Origin: Whalleya microplaca
Taxonomy: Eukaryota > Ascomycota > Sordariomycetes > Xylariales > Xylariaceae
Reading direction: 5' to 3'
DNA: 64,000 bases
Assembly: GCA_022497155.1 (NCBI GenBank)
Contig: MU385722.1
Span: 1 to 64,000, forward strand
Shown here: in pieces, positions 55,904-64,000 of the stretch
Numbering within the stretch: the first letter of the stretch is position 1
How the letters are laid out: the number at the start of each line of letters is the position of its first letter
Notes under the pieces: generated by a model
What the model was told of the DNA's origin: nothing
Databases searched by the model: none
What the model saw: the letters and a program-made list of their open reading frames with translations, nothing else
Position numbers and translations under genes: made by a program

Positions 55904-55987
55904 TCTTCTAACAGCTTAGAAGACCCCTTTTAAGCTTATGGATATCGGAGCAATAATTGCTCCGAGATCTATAAACTTAAGGCACTA
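55904..55987. repeat. Two neighbouring hairpin-forming inverted repeats
   Basis: TCTTCTAA-CAGC-TTAGAAGA at 55,904-55,923 can form an 8-bp stem. Next, TCGGAGCAAT-A-ATTGCTCCGA at 55,945-55,965 has a perfect 10-bp stem. It extends outward to ~28-bp arms (about 55,927-55,954 and 55,956-55,983) with a few mismatches. The pair lies ~170 bp after the amine oxidase stop. Confidence 0.7.
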
Positions 55988-56126
55988 TAACTAATACCGC
56001 TATTATCGTGACACTAGCTCAAATTAAATGACACTCCATTGCACTTTAAACATATTACTAGACCACTTGTAACATACCGATCTTCAGACTTCCTTTGTCC
56101 TCATGTTACTCGATAGTAATGACGTA

Positions 56127-56339
56127 TCATGATTCTGGAACGTCAAGCTCTGATACGATCTTAACACACTCAACTTCCGCCGTAGGCGCGCCGACTTCTT
56201 CCATGGCCATCTTGAATTTACCATGACGCTCCTTATGGACATTGTGAATGTCTAGACAGGGTGAATTGCATCTGAACTCGAAGGACCCCATTGGACAGAA
56301 GTGGCCTTTGGTATTACCGCAGCGTTGAAGTAAAAGCTC
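56127..56339 (-). other. Short Cys/His-rich open frame, possible terminal exon
   Basis: The minus strand reads LLLQRCGNTKGHFCPMGSFE, then FRCNSPCLDIHNVHKERHGK and a helical tail ending ELDVPES and a stop. The Cys/His spacing hints at a zinc-binding motif. There is no start codon: a TGA immediately precedes the frame. If real it is the last exon of a lost gene. Confidence 0.25.
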
Positions 56340-56643
56340 TCATACTATCTGTGCTGGCGCGAGCCGTTATTTACTTATCATAAATGGATCTAGCATCGAC
56401 GGAATAGGTGCCACGGTAACCATTACACTCTCTTCAACAGGCGCAAAGAGGCTAATTCTAGCTAGCCGCTCCGTGTCCAAGGTCAAGGAGGCAGCGCCAG
56501 ACGGAATCGACGGACTTTACAACAATGCTGGCATGATGGCCTCGGGCGAGTTCAAGCAATTGGCCGACAGCGTTGAGCAGCAGTTCACCACCAACCATCT
56601 CAACCATTTCCTCCCAACCAACCTTCTGATTGCCGATGTTGCC

Positions 56644-57125
56644 CAGGGTTGTAATCCACTCCACCCACTCCACCAGCCACTCATATGGAATGGGTGGACT
56701 TTAATCCACTATAGACTCATGTGGAATGGGCTAAGTGGATCCACTAGGAGGTTATATGGAGTAGGTGGCCATAAAGTGGACGTGAAATAGCCACAGATTT
56801 GAGGCGTATATTAGCCACAGATTTGAGGCGTATATTAGCCACAAGGGAGGCGTATACTAGCCACAATCAGCCACAGCTGTCAGCCATATATCAGCCACAG
56901 CTGTCAGCTATAATACCTGTTAGGAAAATCAGTAATTTTGCTAGTAATTACTAACAGCAGACCTCCAACTCCACAGTTAGTCCACCCACCTACCCACTTC
57001 CACCCACGAGGGCTTCAAGTGGACGTGGATTAGTCAGCAGCAAGGTTAGATGGAGTGGAATGGAGTGGAGTGGCTCCCATAAAGTGGCCCACGCGTGGAT
57101 TAGCGTGGAGTGGATTACAACCTTG
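56644..57125. mobile_element. hAT-like MITE with 8-bp target duplication
   Basis: The left end is CAGGGTTGTAATCCACTCCA; the reverse complement of the right end is CAAGGTTGTAATCCACTCCA, one mismatch in 21 bp. Both flanks carry ATGTTGCC (56,636-56,643 and 57,126-57,133). CAGGG-type termini plus an 8-bp duplication are hallmarks of hAT elements. Many CCACTCC/GGAGTGG copies cluster near both ends, like subterminal repeats. There is no transposase, so it is non-autonomous. Confidence 0.92.
56786..56915 (+). repeat. Short tandem repeats inside the hAT-like MITE
   Basis: CCACAGATTTGAGGCGTATA is repeated twice, followed by a shortened copy with CACAAGGGAGGCGTATACTA. Then CAGCCACAGCTGTCAGC occurs twice. 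The shared TAGCCACA spacing suggests slippage within the element. Confidence 0.8.
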
Positions 57126-57250
57126 ATGTTGCCAAAGCCAAATACATTGCATCGAACGCTACTAGTCGGCCCTGGGCACTTACCGATCTGGACGACGGTG
57201 ACGTCAACTTCCAGGTAATTACGCGCCCATATCTTTCTCCTGCTGCACAT

Positions 57251-59119
57251 ATTCCTTGTAATTACGACCGGTGGAAAAGCCAGCACGGGTCACGGAAGCT
57301 TGCATGTATATATCATTACTTACAGATAACCCGACTTACATTATCTGCGAATTGTCGGATGGCAGGACATACCACGGCTGGATTGCCTACAGCAGACAGC
57401 GGCCACCCCGGTCTTGACCTTCCTAGGTACAAAACTGAAGAGTGAGTTGCAAGCTGCCCCCTAGCCCGACCCCCAAAATCGCGCCTCGAGTTCTAATCTA
57501 GGTACTAACGAGGTTGGTGCACCAGCATCTTCGGGTTCGTATTTCTAAGAGTGTGATATCGAGGATGTAAAGCTCCGACTATGCCAAGAGTCCAGAGGAA
57601 GCTGAGAAGCTGTGGAAAGCAAGCGAGACGTTTGTCCGGGAAGGGGTCGCTTTATAAGTCATTGTAACAGTGAAAATGCAGTACTCATATAGCTGAAACA
57701 GTCTTGTTGCTAGCTTTATAAGACTTTATATGGAGTATAACTAGGTATCACTAACGAACCCTAGAATCCCCGGTTTACCTCTTGTTCATATGTGTTTTCT
57801 TCTTTTTCCGTAGCTAACTTAAAAGTACACGTTTAAAGGAACTTTTGTTTGCTTGTGTTTCCTTTCCCTTTTGCCGCAGATACTATGCTGGTATTTGTAC
57901 AGAATGAGACAGCTCTATATCCCTAGAACCGGGAAATAAGCCAGTAGTGTAGGCGATAGGCACGTTACCACACCAGGCGAAGACATGTTCTTTAGTTATA
58001 GTACAGAAGGATGCGAGCAGATTCCTTAGGAGCAAGTCTATACCCCCAGTCATGCCTGTTGACCGCTTTAGCTAGTCCTCGCCGTGCGCTTAACTTTGGA
58101 GCAGTTGCTACTTGGCTTTTTTTGCTCTTGAGTCCATGGCTGCATCTCGTACAGTTCATGCAGGTTGGCGACGAAGAGCTGCAAGAGCGGAATTAACGAG
58201 ATTATCTTGTTACTGCAGAGGTTTAACATCCTTCTGGTAATCAATACCCTGCTTTCTCGGTTCTTCTTTATTATTACTGTTTGTATGGTTCACAGCCGAA
58301 GCAAGGGCAGGTCTAGATACAGCGTAGCTTGGAATCAAGTGGCCAGAGATATCTAATTACAGCTAAGACATGATTTATATGACCACAACACGCAAGAAAA
58401 CGCCCAAAGATCTTCACACCTGCCAGAAGGTCATATGTAATTGCATGAATCATATTCGGTCATATTTTGCTGTACCTTCAGTCCTAGTAGCTACGGTATA
58501 AGAGCCTTGTATTCCTCCCAATGAGGTTATTTCCATATCTAATTTAACACATGTTCTTTCTCGTACCTTCTGGGTGATGACATCAGCCTCGCTCGCATCA
58601 CTCTCGTCCTCAAAGGATGAATCAACGTACACAAAAGGGTTTCTAGTAGATTTATGGACACTGACTGTCAAGCACAAGCTTTGTCATCATGAAAGACAAG
58701 TTATAAGTGAGTCCCTTAGATTTGATCCGATGTTGATTTAAGGTTCAATTCCGTTCTATAGTCGGCTTCTTCCATGATTAACTAGCAAGCATTTCCCTGT
58801 TTGCGATTGCATGTAAACCTAGGATAGGCTAGACGTTCATTTTAGTTGCATATTTGGTGTACTTTATCAGACGCCTGATTCTACCTAGGCAGCTAGGTAT
58901 ATACTGGGTGCTGACAGCCACGGCGTTCCAGTCACACGCTGATGAACGAGTAAAGACCAAGACCAACATATTTCTTGTGCCTCATCTAATCAGATTCCAT
59001 TTATCTCTGTAACCTTTGCCTAGCTATCTTCCTACCAGCTAAGAGACGCAGCCTGGCCCCATGTACGTATCTATCTGGATGAAACTAACGTGGCACCAAA
59101 GTATGGGCTTCGTAGTGAC
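57251..59119. other. Gene-free interval
   Basis: About 1.9 kb. Short frames are present but none has a motif or credible splice structure. No repeats were seen. Confidence 0.4.
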
Positions 59120-59771
59120 CTAAATCTCACCCGAGACAAAACTCGGAATGGAATCCTGCTCGTCTTCCTCTCCTTGATTGGTAGCCTCTTCTTTGGCTTT
59201 GTTGATCTTCGAGTCCTTTTTGATGTTGCCCTTGCGTTTCTTCAAAGGAGAACCCTCATCGCCACTGCCAGCACTGGAAAGGTTCAAGGCGGAGCGCTTT
59301 GAAGCTGACTTGCGAACGCGGGGAGAAGGGGTGAAAGGAGTTGCTCCACTGGCGCCTCCCTCCTCGGCATTGCCACTGCCCTCGAACCACTATAGTATTT
59401 AGAGTCAGCATCTCTTCTTCCAGAATGGTTCAACGAGTTCTCGAGAATTCCGAGGCCTGTCTCAGTAGCTTCTAAGGCCTCCCCGTATGGTCTTGCATGA
59501 GGTTGTCACTCCTAGAAATGGAAGGAAGGTATCTTGAATGAAGCCGAATAGCACTGACCTGGTACTTTTTGCAGACCTGACGGAAACGCTCCTTTGCTGA
59601 CTTCGTATCCTTTAGGTTGAGCTGCGACACGATTTTGTCCCAGTTCGCTAGAGTAGGCTTCGCGGCGGCGCTGCAGTTCTTGAGTACTACATCGATCATC
59701 TTGACGTCGCCAGCGGTAAGGGCAGGAGCGCCGTCCTCAACTGAGGTACCATCGGCCTTCTTGGGAGGCAT
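59120..59771 (-). CDS. Small basic protein with a Myb/SANT-like helical domain
   Basis: Two exons (complement 59771-59559 and 59389-59120) give 160 residues; the 169-nt phase-0 intron joins VCKKYQ to WFEGSG. Residues ~18-71 (LTAGDVKMIDVVLKNCS, then NWDKIVSQLNLKDTKSAKER and FRQVCKKYQ) form three helices with the spacing of a small DNA-binding SANT/Myb-like fold common in fungal proteins of unknown role. The second exon is disordered and basic, with Ser-Pro sites (TPFTPSPRVRKSASKRSA), a KKRKGNIKK nuclear-localisation-like patch and an acidic end. It is probably nuclear; DNA binding is inferred. Confidence 0.75.
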
Positions 59772-61153
59772 CTTGGCATGAACGATCCTGCTGATGAGAA
59801 TTGTCGGTCAGGCATTAGGAGACAAAGACGGTTGTAATGGTGGGGATGAGGTATCTGCGTAGGGATGGCAATGGCTTCAGGTAATGGCCATGGATTTGTG
59901 AGGATCAATGCTCAACGTTCTCTTGTCCAACTTACTTTGGCTAGGTTCGAATAATCTTCGCCTAAGACGACCTGAACTTATACGAAAGGGTAGATATAGG
60001 GAGGTGTCAAAATGAGGTGTTTGTGAATGGAACGAGATTGCTTTTCTGTCGCGGTGCCGGGATGGGTGTAAGCATGATAGTGGTGATGTGATGAGGATTA
60101 CTGGGTAGATGGGGAAGGACCGTTAGTTGAGGTAATTGTTAGTGTAAGTTAGGGTGAGCATAGAAAAGGCAGGCACCGGATTCCTTGTTAGATCAGTGAC
60201 ATACAAACACGACAGTGCTTGACCGCGTTCAACATAAAAACGCGTGGCATGGCATGGCAACGCCAGAAGTCAATACTGTTCCTGGCTACGTATTCAGGTG
60301 ATTAATGATCCTAGCTAACTCATCGCTTAGCTACATATCGCTTATGATATCAACAAGCTAGACTATAGTTTCTATCCTAGGGTAAATTTCTTTTTTATGA
60401 CTCAACATTGCTTTTTCTCTGTGGTCACATAGTACCATGGGAATATGACATTACAGACAATAGTGACTCGGAAGAACCTGGAAATAGCTTTTGGAGCAAG
60501 ATATTGTATATATCAGCTTCAATTTCATGTTTTGATATTAGAATAGAAGGGAAATATCTGCTTGTCTAGTCTCTTCACAAATTATGAACGACACCCTTAA
60601 AAAAACAAACAAATTGTAGATACTTTAAAAATCCACATGCTATCTCCTGACCATCTTTTTATGTGACTGTCATTTTACTGTACTCAAAATTTAGCTCCTA
60701 GCGAATAGGGGCCGGGGTTTAATCTGTCGCAGAGGCTATATATATATACATGTAACATTTGCATATACAGACATGATAAACTATGGGACTTACAAAGCTT
60801 ACTTAACGATACAAGCAGACAATCTAGGAGATTATTCTTGCCACCAACCTATATCGATACTTACACCCATCACATGACAGCATTCGACCATCGTCAAAAC
60901 TGGTGAGCGGTGCCAAGATATTCAGTGACTGTGAGGTCAAGAACTCTGAGGTCTTATCCTGCCAAGGCGGAATATATTACAGAACATAGACTATTTAGCA
61001 AATGATTATTCTACATAGAATAACCACTCCCATATCAAGTAGCATAAAATAACCATTATTAAGGATACTAGAAGATCCATTGATTAACTACATTATCATT
61101 TCAACATAAATATATGACTACTGAAACAATGACCTAGGTAGTACGTGACTATA
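59772..61153. other. Gene-free interval
   Basis: The promoter side of the small nuclear protein gene lies at the left, then AT-rich sequence to the 3' end of the next gene. No gene or repeat was recognised. Confidence 0.4.
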
Positions 61154-62617
61154 TCATGCATGCATGCTTCTCTGAGAGTCACCTTCTCTATAGCCCAGGT
61201 GCTGTGATCCTAACAGATTCAATAAGCCATATTGATCTTCATTGCTGCTACTCGGCATGATGATGGGACTATGGGTGTAGCCTGGCTCACTGGCAGGAAA
61301 TTGATGACCACCGGCAATATTACTTGGAGGCCCCGCAGTTTCTGCCCGGCGACCTATTTTCTCGTTCCCACGATGAGAATGATTTAGTCGATATTTCTGC
61401 AATGAAGACGACCAGGGCGACCCGTCGCTGCTGCTGCTGCGGCACCCAGCCCAGTCCTTGACTTGTACATATGCCATTTTCCAGAGAGGGCTTAGGGTAG
61501 CCACACATGCGCATATCAAGCCAGTGTTGATTTCAAGGATCGACAAAGTGAAGCTGATTCCTGCCCACCATGGCCGGTCATAGCTGAGCATATTATACGT
61601 CCCAATCGCCCAACGAGCGACGGCAACTGCCCAACTTCTGTAGACGCCTCGCACGTTAATAACCACCGATTAAATGTATGTAATGGAGTTCTAGGTACTC
61701 ACAAGAACCCGCAGCTCAGGACAAGACTCAGACCGACTTTTTGCCTCGTGGTGGGGAACTGCAACCTCCAAATTACTACCAAAGGCATAATAGCGATGAC
61801 CAGATCGCTAGCCATGTTACAAGCTCCGTAGAAGTTGGCCGCGGCAACGCTATTGATACAGTGGCCTGGCAAGCCTGGCTGCCACTTCTTCTCAATCGGA
61901 TGACATCCAAAGAACTCGGTGATTGCGTTACAGAACAAGTAGGTTACGCAAAAGAACATCATGCCGTAACACTGTAAGGCAAGAGTTAGTATTGCCCCTT
62001 TAGACAAAATACCATCGAATCGGGAGTTGGGGATTCCCACATATGCCCCAGCAGAATATTGCCCAGCAAATTGGGATAGGTATAAAGAAAAATAGCTTTT
62101 GGGGCCACTTACTGTCCATTTGAACCGTTGACTAACGCCAAAAAGGCGCAGATACAAGAGAAGAAGCGCGCATTTGAAACCACATAGACCGGCCACGTAG
62201 AACTCAGACGTGATCCCAATCCAGAGGTAGTAACGCGAATTCAGCTCGGAATCGAATTGCCATATGTGCAGCCCCATTCCATTGTACGTCGCCTGCGCCA
62301 TGAGCACCGCGTGGGCGATGATTACAACCATCGATATCGCAACCACATCTATTGCATATCAGCACTAGAGGATCATGACTTCAGTTGCGGGGAGGAAGGA
62401 ATCGAAGGATCTTACAGTCATCAGCGGTGAACTTCTTCTTCAGCACATAAGCCCGTGTATACAACCTCAAGGCTACGAAGCAAAATGTAAAACAAGGTGT
62501 GATAACTGCTGCCCTCCACACATGTACTCCGTTCTCAGCTGGAAGCTCCGGCGGCGGTGTACCATCGAATACGCCAGAAGGCGATGCGCGTTCGATAAGC
62601 GGCGAAAGGGAAGGCAT
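61154..62617 (-). CDS. Second fungal rhodopsin-domain (Pth11-like) membrane protein
   Basis: Four exons (complement 62617-62416, 62348-62113, 61971-61703, 61637-61154) give 396 residues with consistent phases. Joined motifs are FVALRLYTRAYVLKKKFTAD, then DYVVAISMVVIIAHAVL, CALLLLYLRLFGVSQRFKW, FGCHPIEKKWQPGLPGHCI and LVIAIMPLVVIWRLQFPTTR. About seven helices span residues ~30-290, followed by a Ser/His/Gly-rich cytoplasmic tail. The last acceptor is the CTACAG before AAGTTGG, because the nearer AG sites break the frame. Family members act as receptor-like proteins in fungi; ligand is unknown. It shares the family of the PKS-linked gene at 26 kb but is clearly divergent. Confidence 0.85.
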
Positions 62618-64000
62618 CGCGGCCTAAAATTTTCGAGAGTTGACGATCCCCCAATTCGTAGCCTATTGCGAATACATTCTGTGTGATTAAATAGAGCCTG
62701 AAGGTTGGTTGTAGCACAGAGTCCTTAAGCTCAAACTATGCCAACGCCTACTATGTAGTGTAGGTAGATATTGGTGGCTGGAGCGTTGCAACCGAAGGGG
62801 AGCTAGATCTGCGGGCGTAGGTATATTAGGGATTTATCTCTCACCTAAGCCCATCGATCCTATAGGTGGAGGGTCATCGGTTAACAAAAGTGCAGATAGT
62901 TGCGCGTGTAAGATGTTGCGAAGCTGCATTTTATTCAAAAGCAACTGTCTGATGTCATTTCAAATCCAATCAGCTCCCTCAAAATCCAACTTCCACTCAG
63001 GCTTTCAGAAACCCTTGACATGTCAGCTCTATGCCAAGTGTTATCGTGCCACCCTTATGTGAGCTAGCCCTATGCATAATGGTGGAGGCTAAGCACCTAT
63101 TATGAACAATCTATAGTATAGTTTGTTTTGATTGGTCAGGAATTCATGCGATGAGTAACTTCTACTAGGTATACGGTTACATGGGGCGTGAAGGATTGAA
63201 CGAGCTATTCATAGCCACGAGCGCTCTATTAGCGTTGCACTGGTACCTAGAAATGGTCTACGGCGTCCTTGTAGATACATGTAGGCGAAACACCCTTGTG
63301 TACGACCAATGCTTGATCGATGGTGATGAATTCGTGATCTTGTTACCTTCTTTCCTATATATCCTCTCTCGTCTTTGCTCCACTGACGATAATAAAAGCC
63401 AAGAGTGTATCGAGCTAGAGGATGCTAAGCCTCAGCATCCACTACGCCAAGCTCTACTAGCTACCGCGACAGCGGCTGTCCCCGTGCTTTAGTGTAGGAG
63501 CTGTGGCCACTGAAGAGAACCTTATAATAGGTTCCGTTATTATGGTACATACCTAGGTAAACTCCTCGGTCTATGAAAGGTACCAGCTACAGTGAGTAAT
63601 AAAGCGAGTTAGGTTCGATTCCTGATAAGCGCTATATGGTTATTCGCTTTGTTAGCTCATCTGTACCTAGTAGATATCTTCCTATTGTATGTAGAAATTT
63701 TCTCTAATAAATTGAAGAATATCAATACTAGATATCGTACTTCAGCTTATATCTTGTGATCAGCTGTTGATGTGTGGCAACTAAGGTTGAGCCAATAGGT
63801 AAGAGTCTAACCTAGGCCTTGAAGGAACTGCTAGCAATGATAGTTTATACATATTGCGTCTTTAGACTCACATATATTGAGGACTCTTACATTTAGACCA
63901 AATAGCATGAACGCAGATAAATCTGGAAGGCTGGACGAATTATGACAGTGTCTACGATGTAGGTATCATGTGCCTTTCTGGTTATGAATATTGATTTTTT
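62618..64000. other. Terminal gene-poor interval
   Basis: The sequence contains the promoter side of the rhodopsin-domain gene and no certain gene after it. An ATG-initiated frame at 63,181-63,492 encodes 103 residues with one hydrophobic stretch (ATSALLALHWYLEMVYGVLV), but has no family signature and could be chance. Confidence 0.4.

Larger units (their letters stand above)
55737..56376. other. Mostly gene-free interval with hairpins
   Basis: It holds two adjacent inverted repeats (55,904-55,987) and a short Cys/His-rich minus-strand frame (56,339-56,127), both described separately. Confidence 0.45.
56377..57250 (+). pseudogene. SDR pseudogene interrupted by a MITE
   Basis: From ~56,386 the frame reads SSIDGIGATVTITLSSTGAK, then RLILASRSVSKVKE. 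It then jumps to GIDGLYNNAGMMASGE (NNAG motif) and FTTNHLNHFLPTNLLIADVA. The ~40-50 residues normally between SRS and NNAG are missing. At 56,644 a 482-bp MITE interrupts the frame, and the SDR-like text resumes at 57,134 with KAKYIASNATSRPWAL. The YxxxK catalytic motif is not visible. Two independent lesions, an internal deletion and the insertion, show it is dead. It was probably an Ayr1-like dehydrogenase. Confidence 0.75.

Noticed and set aside
63595..63640. tRNA-like T-arm (GGTTCGATTCC with a 5-bp stem)
   Set aside because: No matching 5' acceptor strand, D-arm or anticodon arm upstream; a chance match.
1..64000. CRISPR arrays, operons or ribosome-binding sites
   Set aside because: The genome is fungal; the tandem repeats lack spacer-repeat structure and genes have spliceosomal introns.

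Overview
The window is genomic DNA of a filamentous ascomycete (Pezizomycotina, probably a Sordariomycete). Three things support this: small GT-AG introns of about 50-160 nt with CTAAC-type branch sites; fungus-typical families (fungal rhodopsin-domain receptors, a highly reducing polyketide synthase, a NACHT-ankyrin NLR, a CVNH-LysM protein, the SIN component Cdc14); and an AT-rich, TA-rich block that looks like a product of repeat-induced point mutation (RIP). GC-rich conserved genes alternate with AT-richer accessory DNA.

Layout. 1-3.9 kb: AT-rich repeat block with 36-bp and ~132-bp tandem repeats. 4.4-4.7 kb: broken F-box-type remnant. 5.5-11 kb: cysteine-rich membrane protein, Cdc14 (SIN) and GGPP synthase. 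11-14 kb: decayed DNA with a possible retroelement gag remnant. 14.1-27.5 kb: a secondary-metabolite locus with a wrecked P450, a 13-exon HR-PKS, an SDR and a rhodopsin-domain receptor-like protein. 28-30.6 kb: two adjacent MITE-like elements with different target-site duplications, then a broken hotdog thioesterase. 31.8 kb: small F-box protein. 33-42.6 kb: conserved block (dysferlin-domain peroxin, Rrp4, fatty aldehyde dehydrogenase, eL22, mitochondrial carrier, small unknown protein). 44-48 kb: NLR with an alpha/beta-hydrolase N-terminus, NACHT and unusually uniform 30-residue ankyrin repeats. 49-51.5 kb: macro-domain protein and CVNH-LysM protein. 53.9-55.7 kb: flavin amine oxidase. 56.4-57.3 kb: SDR pseudogene split by a hAT-like MITE. 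59-62.6 kb: small nuclear-type protein and a second rhodopsin-domain protein. The last 1.4 kb has no convincing gene.

How the genes may work together. The PKS, the SDR and the receptor-like gene form the plausible living core of a polyketide pathway. The P450 on one side and the thioesterase on the other are broken, so the cluster appears partly eroded. The GGPP synthase next to it has the long N-terminus of the housekeeping enzyme and is probably not part of the cluster. All exon structures were built by hand from splice signals and reading-frame continuity; junction phases were checked arithmetically for every multi-exon gene described.
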